Assembly (NCBI GenBank): GCA_002838945.1
Contig: PGXB01000009.1
Span: forward strand, 35,100 to 99,099
Origin: a candidate division Zixibacteria bacterium HGW-Zixibacteria-1
GTDB lineage: Bacteria > Zixibacteria > MSB-5A5 > GN15 > PGXB01
DNA length: 64,000 bases
Direction of reading: 5' to 3'
Shown: in pieces, positions 38,264 through 47,586 of the stretch
Position numbering within the stretch: the first letter of the stretch is position 1
How the letters are laid out: the number at the start of each line of letters is the position of its first letter
Translations under genes and position numbers: made by a program
Notes under the pieces: generated by a model
What the model saw: the letters and a program-made list of their open reading frames with translations, nothing else
Told to the model about the DNA's origin: nothing
Database searches by the model: none

Positions 38264-39185
38264 ATCGTTAAACATATTTCTGATGATAATGGCGTTTGTA
38301 TCGGTTGTTGCAGCGGAACAGACCCCGAAGGATGATACTGAGAAAAAAGTCGATTCATTATTTATTATTGCCTCATCGGGTGAACTGAAATATCGCGACA
38401 TGGTCCAGCTTGCCCAGGATTCCTTAGTGGCCATGGGTGCATTGGCGGTCCCCAGGTTGATCGGCAAAATCGACACGCAGGTGGCCCGCGAATCCCGCGC
38501 CGTCAGTGATATTCTGATCAAGATCGGCAAAGCGGCGACCCCGTATTTAATGGAGCTCTTACCGAATAATGACCCGGAAATATCCGGCCGGGCCTGCTAT
38601 GCGCTGGGAAAGATCAAGGATTCCACGGCTATCGATGCCATTACAAAAATCACTCATCACGGCGACTGGCGCATTCGCTCGAATGCCGTGGCCGCGCTGG
38701 GCGATATCGGCCATAGCCGTGCCGGTGATGCCGTTGTCGGGGCCCTGGATGATTCGAGTGAAAATGTCCGTAAATCGGCCGTAGTGGCGGCCGCCAAATT
38801 GAAAATTGTAGGGGCGGCGCCAAAGTTGACAGCTATGCTTGGCGATGATTTCTACGGGGCGAGGATGTGCGCTTCCGAAGCGCTGGTCGAGTTCGGCCCG
38901 GAAGTGATAGGAATCATTAGCGATTCGCTGGCATCCGCGAATGAGCTGTTGGGCAATCTCGGCTGCAGCACATTGGGAACCATCGGCGGCGACTCGGCCG
39001 CTGTTATATTAACCCAGCAATTGGCCTCAAATTCTCCGCTGAGGCGGGCCCTGGCTGTGGAAGGAATACTGGACTGCAATTCCTCGGTTGCCTGCGGCGC
39101 CGTCGAACTTCTGCACAAGACGGAAAAGGATCCCGTCGTATTATTTTATATCGAAAAGGTCCTTAAAAAATATGCTTCAGAATAA
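38256..39185 (+). CDS. Exported HEAT-repeat protein
   Basis: The 309-residue protein has a signal peptide (ends VSVVAA, near residue 20) and about six HEAT/PBS-lyase-like repeats, for example YALGKIKDSTAIDAITKI, NAVAALGDIGHSRAGDAVVG and STLGTIGGDSAAVILTQQL. These make a helical scaffold for protein binding; no catalytic residue is seen. It overlaps the repeat-protein gene upstream by eight bases and the nuclease gene downstream by 14, so the three are co-transcribed. It may pair with the solenoid protein in the periplasm or on the surface. Confidence 0.85.
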   Translation: MSKSLNIFLMIMAFVSVVAAEQTPKDDTEKKVDSLFIIASSGELKYRDMVQLAQDSLVAMGALAVPRLIGKIDTQVARESRAVSDILIKIGKAATPYLMELLPNNDPEISGRACYALGKIKDSTAIDAITKITHHGDWRIRSNAVAALGDIGHSRAGDAVVGALDDSSENVRKSAVVAAAKLKIVGAAPKLTAMLGDDFYGARMCASEALVEFGPEVIGIISDSLASANELLGNLGCSTLGTIGGDSAAVILTQQLASNSPLRRALAVEGILDCNSSVACGAVELLHKTEKDPVVLFYIEKVLKKYASE

Positions 39186-40395
39186 ACTGGGAAGATTTTC
39201 GAGACATATTGTAAATAGTCCCGAAAACAGCGGTGAAAAGGTCTCCGGAAGTCGTTACCAAAAGCTGGCTGAATGTCTCGACGGCGACCTGATGAGACAT
39301 TCCAACGGCACTTTTATCAAAATTATCAATAGATTCGATGAAGATTATTTTCACGGCAAACACATGATGCCCGATAGAAATCGGCTGCCGATATTTCGGA
39401 AGAAATATTTCGAGAACGCCGATGAGAGCATTACGCTCGACCCTGAAAAATTTCTTTTTTTTGATACCGAAACAACCGGGCTGGGCGGATCGGGTACAGT
39501 GGCGTTTTTGATCGGCTTCGGTTCCCTTAAGGACAACGGTTTCGAAGTCAGGCAATATTTCCTGCCTGATTTTCCCGATGAAGAAGCGATGCTGGAAGCG
39601 GTTCGGGCCGAGATAAGACCGGACACGGTGCTTGTCAGTTATAACGGCCGTGCCTTCGACATTCCCATTATCAGCGACAGGATGATAATCCAGCGGGTGG
39701 AACGGAACCTTGAATATGCCGACCATATAGATCTTCTGCATACGGTCAGAAGACTACACCGGCGGCGGATAAAAAAGTGCAATCTTGGCAATGTCGAACA
39801 GCAAATTCTTGATTTTTACCGGCAGGATGATATTCCCGGTTATCTCGTGCCCTCGATGTACTTTAACTGGCTGGCCTCGGATGACACTTACCAGATGGAT
39901 TTGATTGCGGAGCACAACCTTAATGATATTGTTTCGCTTTATTTTATAATGTGCCATATTGCCGCGATTCATGAGGCCCCCTCGGAAAAAATTTCCGACC
40001 CTGACGATGTTTTATCTCTGGCTCGAATAATGGAGCGCCGCCGTGAACACGGGGACGTTTGCCGGTTCCTCGAGGAATTCGATGAACTCTCTCATAGTTA
40101 TGACCGTTTCGATATCCTGTTTCTTCAATCATTGTCATATAAGAGAAACGGTGATTATGAGAAAGCGGTTGTTTTATGGGAGGAAATTGCGGCCCGGGCG
40201 GTCGAGGAATCCTTCTGGTCCGGGATTGAGCTGGCCAAGTTTTATGAACATAAAGCGGGGGATTTTCAGCGCGCTCTGGAATATACTCTGAAGGCAAAAT
40301 CTGTCCGCCCGCCTCGAGATTCCGCCTTAACGGATATACAAAAGCGCATCAGGCGTCTAAATCAAAAAATTGCCCGCCGCGAGTCCTCTAAATAA
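39172..40395 (+). CDS. YprB-type RNase H-like exonuclease domain protein
   Basis: The 407-residue protein has a DEDD-type exonuclease domain: FFDTETTGLGGSG (first two acidic residues), YNGRAFDIPIIS (third) and EHNLNDIVSLYFIM (last Asp). This arrangement is the YprB ribonuclease H-like family. In many bacteria the domain accompanies a DEAD/DEAH helicase (YprA), which is absent here. The last 120 residues are helical with TPR-like character (RRREHGDVCRFLEE, NGDYEKAVVLWEEIA). The start at 39172 lies inside the HEAT gene; the longer reading from 39088 is disfavoured. Confidence 0.85.
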   Translation: MLQNKLGRFSRHIVNSPENSGEKVSGSRYQKLAECLDGDLMRHSNGTFIKIINRFDEDYFHGKHMMPDRNRLPIFRKKYFENADESITLDPEKFLFFDTETTGLGGSGTVAFLIGFGSLKDNGFEVRQYFLPDFPDEEAMLEAVRAEIRPDTVLVSYNGRAFDIPIISDRMIIQRVERNLEYADHIDLLHTVRRLHRRRIKKCNLGNVEQQILDFYRQDDIPGYLVPSMYFNWLASDDTYQMDLIAEHNLNDIVSLYFIMCHIAAIHEAPSEKISDPDDVLSLARIMERRREHGDVCRFLEEFDELSHSYDRFDILFLQSLSYKRNGDYEKAVVLWEEIAARAVEESFWSGIELAKFYEHKAGDFQRALEYTLKAKSVRPPRDSALTDIQKRIRRLNQKIARRESSK

Positions 40396-40425
40396 ATCAT
40401 TCATTTCAGTCGATAATAAAAGAGA

Positions 40426-41751
40426 ATGACTGATACCAAAAAACCAGAGGATTTTATGAGTCCGGATATATTTAAGAAATTACTTGAGGACAACAAGGAA
40501 CTGTCATCCTTGCCGCAGATCATTATTGAAGTGGTCAACGTGGCGAATAATCCGGACGCCTCAGTGGCCGACCTGGCCGGGATCATAAAAAAGGATCCGG
40601 CCCTAACCGCAAAATTACTACGTATTGTTAATTCTCCTTATTACGGGCAAGCTCGCGAAATCACCACCATTCATCAGGCGGTGGTAACCGTTGGTCTAAG
40701 GACCGTTACTGCGGTGGCGCTGGCGGCGTCGATATATGATAAGTTTAAGTCGATGGGGCAGAGCATCGATCGAGTAAAATTCTGGAGACACTCGCTGGAA
40801 GTGGCGCTGACCTCACGGGCCATTGCGCGTGAGATAGGCTATGAACCGGCCGAGGAAGCATTTGTTGCGGGGCTGTTGCATGATATCGGCTCGCTGGTGC
40901 TCGAAGCATCTTTCCCGCAGGAGTTTGCCAAGAATAGCCGCCTGGTTGAATCGGGCGTCAGACTGACATCGGTCGAGCAACGGATATGGGGAACCAACCA
41001 TGCCCGGGTGGGGCAGTTTCTTCTCAAACAATGGGGCCTTCCGGAAATAATCTGTGCCGCTGTCGGCAGTCATCATGTGGTCTTTGATGAAGGGGTCAGA
41101 TCCGAAAAGCAGAGACTCAATCAGATAGTCGGCCTGGCTAATCATATCTCGAAATTCAGGGTTCTCGATGAACCGCAGCCCGATAAGGAAGAATTCGAAA
41201 ATAAGCATATTCTGGCTGATAATCTCGGCTTATCTTTGGAAAAACTGGGTAAAATCGAGCAGGTATCGATCAGCGAGGTAGCCAATGAATCGACCTATCT
41301 GGATATCGATATCGGTTCCATCGAGGAAATTCTGCGTGATGCCAATCGCCTGTTATTTAAACAATATCTCATAGCGGAACAGTTGCTGCATGAAAACATG
41401 CAGATGCAAAAACATTTGTCCACATCGACATCGGGCCATGGAGAATCGATCCGGGATCTCGTAAAATCCTTCAGTCAGTTTATTTTTGACATCAATGATA
41501 TCATAATCAATCAAACCCGTATTTTCAAACCGGAGCGATTGATAAGCAAAGATGATAGTTCACTCACCGCGGGCAGATCGGTCGAAATTATCAATGAGGG
41601 CGTTGATACCATTTCGACCATTCTCAATGAATTGCGCCGCCTTTGCGACCTGCAGAATGATTGTGACAACACGGTCGTTAACGATGCCAAGGATAAAATC
41701 CGACTGCGAATAAAACGATTGCATGAAGAAAAAACCGCCGTTACGGTATAA
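40426..41751 (+). CDS. HDOD-domain signalling protein
   Basis: The 441-residue protein has an N-terminal HDOD domain (about 12-215): LSSLPQIIIEVVNVANNPDAS, IKKDPALTAKLLRIVNSPYYG, AVVTVGLRTVTAVAL and FVAGLLHDIGSLVLEA. HDOD proteins are non-catalytic relatives of HD phosphohydrolases and act in motility and cyclic di-GMP networks. The C-terminal half, from about 320 to the end, is a long helical region with coiled-coil character and no known domain. The gene stands alone behind the YprB gene, and a strong terminator follows at once. Confidence 0.87.
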   Translation: MTDTKKPEDFMSPDIFKKLLEDNKELSSLPQIIIEVVNVANNPDASVADLAGIIKKDPALTAKLLRIVNSPYYGQAREITTIHQAVVTVGLRTVTAVALAASIYDKFKSMGQSIDRVKFWRHSLEVALTSRAIAREIGYEPAEEAFVAGLLHDIGSLVLEASFPQEFAKNSRLVESGVRLTSVEQRIWGTNHARVGQFLLKQWGLPEIICAAVGSHHVVFDEGVRSEKQRLNQIVGLANHISKFRVLDEPQPDKEEFENKHILADNLGLSLEKLGKIEQVSISEVANESTYLDIDIGSIEEILRDANRLLFKQYLIAEQLLHENMQMQKHLSTSTSGHGESIRDLVKSFSQFIFDINDIIINQTRIFKPERLISKDDSSLTAGRSVEIINEGVDTISTILNELRRLCDLQNDCDNTVVNDAKDKIRLRIKRLHEEKTAVTV

Positions 41752-41753
41752 GG

Positions 41754-41784
41754 AAAAAGCCCCGCCCAAAGGCGGGGCTTTTTT
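41754..41784. terminator. Bidirectional rho-independent terminator
   Basis: GCCCCGCC (41759-41766) pairs with GGCGGGGC (41771-41778), with five A before and six T after. It serves both the HDOD gene ending at 41751 and the minus-strand gene ending at 41811. Confidence 0.9.
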
Positions 41785-41810
41785 GTGCAAAGGGCTAAAA
41801 TGGGGTTATT

Positions 41811-44273
41811 TTATATATTCCACCAATAATTGGCCTTAACCAAAAGTGTGTTTGTCTGGGGCAGATCGAAAATATTGTTAAAATCCCGGGAGAAATCAAA
41901 ATCACCAAAACCGGTGTCATAACGGTCGCGGGCCTGCGTCCAGACCAGGAACAGTGTCGAGCCGGGAAGATATTCCCAGCGGAAAACCAGATTCAGGTTT
42001 AATGACTTGTAATTAAAATCGCCTCTGCCGAAATTTATATAGTAATTTTCCAGATCAACATCCTTAAGATCCTCGGCAGACACCAGCTTTTGGTATGTAT
42101 CAAACTCGCCGGTCGAGATGTAGAACTGAGTATAAAGCTGAATGGTCATGTTTCGGCGGAAGGTGTAGGTGCTTCTCAGTGTAATATCCACATCATTATT
42201 ATCAAGCTTGCCCACCACCGGAAGCCCCTCTTCGTTCGGGTCAATGACAGGGTTTTCATCATCTGGGTTGATAATTTTGTACTGTGAACCGACCCAGTAA
42301 TCGACATCACGGTTGATTTTGTGCTCGGCAAACAACGACAGTTCGAAATTTGTGAACGGCCTGTAACTTGTATAAAGGCCGTACAGGTAGAAGAATCCGT
42401 CACGTTCATTATCATGATGGAAATTGATTTCGGCGCACAGTTTCCTGGCCGAGTTGGTCCCGATATTGAACCATCCCCGGTAATTATGCTCTATGTAAAA
42501 TAGACCGTTACCCCTCGTCTCACGATCATCGTACCGCGATCCGTCGCGTCCGACGCCGACATTTACCCACCAGTTGTTGGCGAAGACAACACTGCCGTTT
42601 ATATTGCCGCCGTTGGCGCCTTTATAACCATCCAGATTCTCGTGGTACCAGTGATTAAAATTGAGACTATGCTGCTTGAAAATCCAAAAAGCTTTATTAC
42701 TGTAAAGCTGCCACCAGTTGTTGATGCTTCTCTGCGAGTTTCTCGACATATAACCGAGGCGGTTCCAGTTAACCTTGCGCCCATAGTAATCAATAAAGGT
42801 GTTCCCACGGAGAATATGGCCGCTGAGTTTGTTGAAAGCCATGGCCCATGCCAGATCTCCGGTTCCAGGGCCGTTATTGGTGCCGATCACCGTTCCGCCG
42901 AAAGAATACATATTATTATTAGAGTATAATTTCCAGTCAGTCGACGCGGTGTAGGCGTCGGTCATATCCTTTTGATTGGCCGAGGTAACCATGCCGCCGA
43001 CATATGAACTGCCATGAATATCCTGTTTGACCCGAACCACCGAGTAGTTTGCCAGCGGCTCGACCACCGCCTCATATATATTGGGATCGTCAATAATGCC
43101 GTAATTGGTCTTTTCTTTCTGTGTCAACGCATTCATGACACCGAACGATGTTCCGGTTTTGGTTTTGCCCGTTAATTTAAGGGCGCTGAGTATTGTCGTA
43201 TTTTGGGGTCGATCGATATAATAATCGGCCTCAGCGACACCAAACCGGGGTGACCGGCCGATTCTTCGCGAATAGAATTGTGAAAAATACGGGTTACTGA
43301 ATATTTCGGAGCCCTCAAGGAAAAATGGCCGCTTTTCTTGATAAAAAGTCTCGAAAGTGGACAGGTTGATGACCGACTGATCCGACTCGACCTGTCCGAA
43401 ATCAGGATTGATTGCGGCATCGAGAGTTACCGAGGACGATACCCCATACTTCAGATCGACACCGACATTGGAAAAGAAATTCCTGCCGTTGGTGTTGCCC
43501 AATGACTTCGGTTCGGCGACGCCGTATGACACCATATAGGGCAATGTCTCGAGGCGGCCGGGCGGCTGAATATTACTGATTCCGGCCAGGTGTCCATAGC
43601 GGGAAACGCCTCCGTTTTCATGTCTCGGCACATATTGCCATTGAATCTCTTCATTGCGGCGCGGAAGATAGCGGTCGATGTAAAGCCCCCATTCATAATT
43701 ATCCGCTTCCGGGAATCGCAGGGCCGAATAAGGAATCTTAAATTCCGCCGTCCATCCCCAGGTGGTGATTTGAGTGTTGGCCTCCCATACGGCATCCCAG
43801 GTTTCGTCGACACAATCGTTGTCAAAAATCAGAATATCGCGAAGGACACCCGCGGCATTCACACCGAAGCAGTAACTTGTCTGATGGTCATGGTGCGAAT
43901 CGATTCTCACCGAGACCTTGTCCGATTCTGTAAATCGGTCTCTTCTGGTCAATATACGACATATTTTTTCGGGTTCACTGTCATAACACCAGAGTGCGAA
44001 ATAAATCGCCTCATCGTCGTACAGAATTTTGACGGTAGTCGATTCGGTAGGTTGTGCACCGTCGTCAGGATCATGCTGTCTGAAATCAGAGAAAGCCTGT
44101 GCTTTTTGCCAGGCTAATTCATTAAGATAACCATCAATATCAATTTTGCCGTCGGCTCGAACCGCAAGTGCCGTTTTGACGGGATCGGCGGTTACATCCG
44201 CATATGAAAAACTTCCGGCAAGTAAGGCAAGGACTAATCCCAAGTACACCAATTTTGTTTTAACGAAGTCCAT
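41811..44273 (-). CDS. DUF5916 outer-membrane protein with carbohydrate-binding-like N-terminus
   Basis: The 820-residue protein has a signal peptide (ends AGSFSYADV, about residue 25). An N-terminal domain of about 200 residues resembles CBM9-type modules: DGKIDIDGYLNELAWQKA, YDDEAIYFALWCYD and WTAEFKIPYSALRFP. A DUF5916 beta-barrel follows: LDAAINPDFGQVESDQSVIN, YQEKRPFFLEGSEIF and paired amphipathic strands to a C-terminus ending with aromatic residues (NYWWNI), as outer-membrane barrels do. The ATG at 44273 follows GGGAG and gives a clean signal peptide; the reading from 44366 adds 31 polar residues. It may bind or import glycans. Confidence 0.85.
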   Translation of the reverse strand: MDFVKTKLVYLGLVLALLAGSFSYADVTADPVKTALAVRADGKIDIDGYLNELAWQKAQAFSDFRQHDPDDGAQPTESTTVKILYDDEAIYFALWCYDSEPEKICRILTRRDRFTESDKVSVRIDSHHDHQTSYCFGVNAAGVLRDILIFDNDCVDETWDAVWEANTQITTWGWTAEFKIPYSALRFPEADNYEWGLYIDRYLPRRNEEIQWQYVPRHENGGVSRYGHLAGISNIQPPGRLETLPYMVSYGVAEPKSLGNTNGRNFFSNVGVDLKYGVSSSVTLDAAINPDFGQVESDQSVINLSTFETFYQEKRPFFLEGSEIFSNPYFSQFYSRRIGRSPRFGVAEADYYIDRPQNTTILSALKLTGKTKTGTSFGVMNALTQKEKTNYGIIDDPNIYEAVVEPLANYSVVRVKQDIHGSSYVGGMVTSANQKDMTDAYTASTDWKLYSNNNMYSFGGTVIGTNNGPGTGDLAWAMAFNKLSGHILRGNTFIDYYGRKVNWNRLGYMSRNSQRSINNWWQLYSNKAFWIFKQHSLNFNHWYHENLDGYKGANGGNINGSVVFANNWWVNVGVGRDGSRYDDRETRGNGLFYIEHNYRGWFNIGTNSARKLCAEINFHHDNERDGFFYLYGLYTSYRPFTNFELSLFAEHKINRDVDYWVGSQYKIINPDDENPVIDPNEEGLPVVGKLDNNDVDITLRSTYTFRRNMTIQLYTQFYISTGEFDTYQKLVSAEDLKDVDLENYYINFGRGDFNYKSLNLNLVFRWEYLPGSTLFLVWTQARDRYDTGFGDFDFSRDFNNIFDLPQTNTLLVKANYWWNI

Positions 44274-44485
44274 GATCTCCCTCAGATTAATGTTCCAACC
44301 TTTTGCCCTGCCTGTTCTTTTTTTAGATACGGGCAACAACAGCAGAGGTTTCATTTGGAGATGCAATTCGGGATATTTTTATCCAGATAATTCCATTGTG
44401 CATCATTTGAACATTATTAGTATGTTTGTTTAATTAGAGCGGCCGGCTCCGGCCGTTGCCCCATGGGCATCGCCGCCCAATTACC

Positions 44486-44514
44486 TTGACATAAAGGCGT
44501 TTTTGAGATATATT
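44486..44514 (+). promoter_or_regulatory. Sigma-70 promoter of the leader and secreted-protein genes
   Basis: TTGACA (44486-44491), 17 bases, TATATT (44509-44514). This nearly perfect promoter lies about 300 bases upstream of the next start at 44813. The segment 44274-44485 shows only a GC-rich palindrome (GCCGGCTCCGGCC) near 44441. Confidence 0.7.
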
Positions 44515-44520
44515 ATTTTG

Positions 44521-44812
44521 TTGGGAATTTTGGGAAGAGCCGGCTGAAGCTTAAAGGGATAGCGGCTTCAGAATTTGTGAATCGGTTTGCCCCGGGTTGC
44601 ACAGGATGTCACCCGGCAAATAAAGTAAGATTCCAAACCCTCACCTCGACTAATTCCCCATTATTCCTAATATCTTGCGATTTAATAGGATAGTCGCCAG
44701 CCACTCCACCGCCGCCATACTTAAGGGGTTGTTTTGATTAACTTCGTTTGCGGCATATGTTTTGCGGGAATAGGTCTCAGTATGGTTAGACATCATTGAG
44801 AGGGGTTGAAAT
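44521..44812 (+). promoter_or_regulatory. Long structured 5' leader, possible riboswitch or attenuator
   Basis: About 290 bases lie between the promoter and the TTG start. The first 120 can fold into a junction. CTGAAGC (44544-44550) pairs with GCTTCAG (44565-44571). TTTGCC with GGGT (44586-44597) pairs with ACCC plus GGCAAA (44611-44620) around a CC bulge. TTTGGGAA-like bases near 44529 pair with TTCCAAA (44631-44637), closing both. I compared it by memory with cyclic di-GMP, SAM, cobalamin and other classes and found no match. The rest of the leader has no clear structure. Confidence 0.35.
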
Positions 44813-47560
44813 TTGAAGACAAATAAGCTTCCGATAATCATTCTGATAAGCGCTTTCTTTTTCGCTGGAATTACCGCTTTTGGTAAAACCATTCCATCAT
44901 CCTTTGACTGGCCGCAGCGTCATCAGCTGCGGGTCACGCCGCCGATCAGCCAAAAGCAGCCCGATTATAATTCTGTTTCACCGTCATTTAAGCTGACCGA
45001 GTTGCCCGATATATTAATTTCGGAATCAGTTGCCCCGGCCAGATTCGAGCAGAAATTTTTGTCCCTTGCGCGAATATCGGCTAATCGTTTGGTCATGGTC
45101 TGGCAGGATGATAGATTAGGCAGTTTCAAGATTTTCGGACAAGTTATCGATTCCAGCGGTAATGTCGTTTCGACCAATCGTATGCTGGTCGGCAGGAGTG
45201 ATGGTTTTGACTTAATCGAACCCTGTGTCGCACCCGATGGAGCCGGCGGTTTTTATCTGGCATGGCGTGATGAAGCCGGCGGAAAGATTTTTGCGGCCGG
45301 ATATGATGTCTCCATGGCACAGACACTGGCGCCGTTTGTGGTCAATGATTCCCCGCCCCAAAATTATGCCGGGCCCTTTGATATTGACAATTTTGGCAGC
45401 AGCCGTCTGGCTGTGGTCTGGGAAGATTACGGCACGGGTAATAATGTCAAGCTGCGGCTTTTCAGTTCATCCGGAACGGCTCTTACCGGGGCCATTCAAA
45501 TAAACAACGTTTCGGGTGATGCCCAATGGGTGCCGACCGTAGCCTTCGATATTTCCGGCCGCATGGGGGTGGCATGGGAAGACTACCGGAATGGAAATGC
45601 CGACATATTTTTTCAATTGGTTAATGCCGACGGGGCCCTGAGCGGGGCCAATGTTGGTATTATTGAAGGGGCCTTCGATGATTCGGCTCAGATTATGCCG
45701 GAAATAGCCTATTCGTCTCGCGATGGTTTTGCCATAAGCTGGCTTGACCGCCGCAGCGGGGCTCAGAAAGTCTATCTGCAGCGCTATGTTCCCGGAGTCG
45801 GTTTGGTTGGAAGTAATCAGGCGATCTCCCAGGGTGACAGCAGCATAACCGCGTGGGATTTAAGTTCCGATGTCGATGATTCCGGCAATCTCAGGCTTGC
45901 CTGGGCGGCATCAAGTGAGATCGATACCATCAAGGTTCAGAGGTTCACCACGAATTTTGCACTTAATGGCGGTGCTTCGGCGATAAATTTGTACAACTCC
46001 GGTTCGCGATGGGAGACTGCGATCAGCAATGTTGTCTCCGGCAAGGTCCTGTGCGGCTGGACCGATTTACGGTCGGGGAATAAAGACATCTATTTGCAGC
46101 TTGTTTCATCGGCCGGCGCTCCGCTTCTGGCTCAGGATAAAATAATTAATGATGATGTTTTGGGGGCGCCATCATCCGAACCGGATGTGGCTGTATTGGA
46201 AAATGAAAATGTCCTGGTCGTTTTTATCGATGTCCGCAATGATGCCGGAGATATTTATTTGCAAATGGTATCTGTCGGAGGCGCTTTGAGCGGCGTCAAT
46301 AGAAAAGTAAACAATGATATTCCCGAGGCTCTTCAGAATGAGCCCAAAATTGCGGCATCAGCATCAAAGGCAATGGTGGTCTGGAATGACAGTCGTGCGG
46401 TGAATGGAGTCACCGGACAAAGAATTTTCGGTCGATTTGTCTCCATCGATGGCCAGATGACAGAAAATGACTTTTTAATCTCGGACAGCGTCAATATAGC
46501 TGTAAAGAGAGGGCCGTCTGCGGCTGTGGCCGATAATGGCGCCGCCCTGGCCGCCTGGGTTGATTTTCGAAACGGAGCAGGAGATATCTATGGGCGGCAT
46601 TTCAACGCGGACGGTTCGCCGTCGGGAAATATATTCAAGATTTCCACCGCCCCTGACATTGATAATGATGATATATCCATCAATGTCGACAATTCCGGTA
46701 TATTCACGATAGTCTGGCTTTCGCGCGACGCCGCCGGAGGTCCGACTGTTGTCATTTCGCGGTATGCCAATAACGGTAGTTTTCTCAATCGTTTTACTTA
46801 TCCCAGCGATCAGGTCGGTGTTGAAATTCTTGACATCGCCGCCGCTGTCAATTCAGCCGGCAATATATTCATTATCTGGGAAGGACGCGGTCTTATTACC
46901 AAACTATATTTGACGGTTATATCATCTTCAGGAACAATAATAAAACCGGGGACAAATATGTTTTCGGCCGATTCGGATTATCCGATGACGCCGGATATCG
47001 ATGTTGACAAAGTTGGCCATATCATTACCACCTGGGTCGAATCAGAAGCCATTGACCGGCAGCTTTACTACCAGATTTTCAATAATAATTTTGCCTCAGC
47101 CGGGAAGCACTCGGTCACTTTTACATTGCCGGAATTCATGATGTCCCCATCCGTGGCCGCCATGAACCTGACGGCATGGTTTAGCTGGGTCGATCCGAGG
47201 AGTAACGGGTTAAATGTATATGCAGCCGCGATTGATTATCTTTCCACCGATGTCTCCGACATTGAAATACCGGTTTTGCCGGTGCGGTTTGAACTTGATC
47301 AAAATTATCCCAATCCGTTCAATCCCGAAACGCAAATTGACTTCAACATACCTTCGCGCAGTCACGTCAATATTTCGATATACAACATGCTGGGACAAAT
47401 GGTTGCAACCCTGACCGACCGGGAATATGAAGCCGGCGGGCACTGCCTTGTCTGGGACGGGACCGACATGACCGGCAGCCGTGCTTCCAGCGGTATTTAC
47501 TTCTATAGGATGAAAGTGGGAGATCTGGCCATAGCCAGGAAAATGCTCCTGATTAAATAA
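44813..47560 (+). CDS. Large secreted beta-propeller-like protein with T9SS-type C-terminal domain
   Basis: The 915-residue protein starts at a TTG behind GAGAGGGG; the residues directly after it are a signal peptide (ends near AGITAFG) and no ATG is near. The body has more than ten repeats of about 50-60 residues of the form (V/I)-x-W-x-D-x-R-x-G-x3-I-(Y/F)-x-Q, for example MVWQDDRLGSFKIFGQV, VAWEDYRNGNADIFFQL, CGWTDLRSGNKDIYLQL and AAWVDFRNGAGDIYGRHF, which suggests beta-propellers. The C-terminus has LDQNYPNPFNPETQIDFNIP, MLGQMVATL and RASSGIYFYRM and ends KMLLIK: the T9SS type A/FlgD-like sorting module. A surface or secreted role is likely; ligand unknown. Confidence 0.85.
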   Translation: MKTNKLPIIILISAFFFAGITAFGKTIPSSFDWPQRHQLRVTPPISQKQPDYNSVSPSFKLTELPDILISESVAPARFEQKFLSLARISANRLVMVWQDDRLGSFKIFGQVIDSSGNVVSTNRMLVGRSDGFDLIEPCVAPDGAGGFYLAWRDEAGGKIFAAGYDVSMAQTLAPFVVNDSPPQNYAGPFDIDNFGSSRLAVVWEDYGTGNNVKLRLFSSSGTALTGAIQINNVSGDAQWVPTVAFDISGRMGVAWEDYRNGNADIFFQLVNADGALSGANVGIIEGAFDDSAQIMPEIAYSSRDGFAISWLDRRSGAQKVYLQRYVPGVGLVGSNQAISQGDSSITAWDLSSDVDDSGNLRLAWAASSEIDTIKVQRFTTNFALNGGASAINLYNSGSRWETAISNVVSGKVLCGWTDLRSGNKDIYLQLVSSAGAPLLAQDKIINDDVLGAPSSEPDVAVLENENVLVVFIDVRNDAGDIYLQMVSVGGALSGVNRKVNNDIPEALQNEPKIAASASKAMVVWNDSRAVNGVTGQRIFGRFVSIDGQMTENDFLISDSVNIAVKRGPSAAVADNGAALAAWVDFRNGAGDIYGRHFNADGSPSGNIFKISTAPDIDNDDISINVDNSGIFTIVWLSRDAAGGPTVVISRYANNGSFLNRFTYPSDQVGVEILDIAAAVNSAGNIFIIWEGRGLITKLYLTVISSSGTIIKPGTNMFSADSDYPMTPDIDVDKVGHIITTWVESEAIDRQLYYQIFNNNFASAGKHSVTFTLPEFMMSPSVAAMNLTAWFSWVDPRSNGLNVYAAAIDYLSTDVSDIEIPVLPVRFELDQNYPNPFNPETQIDFNIPSRSHVNISIYNMLGQMVATLTDREYEAGGHCLVWDGTDMTGSRASSGIYFYRMKVGDLAIARKMLLIK

Positions 47561-47586
47561 ACAAATAGTACCGGAGGGTGAGTGAT

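Noticed and set aside
44521..44640. SAM-I or cyclic di-GMP riboswitch
   Set aside because: A piece like ACCCGGCAA is there, but the other conserved blocks of these classes are missing.
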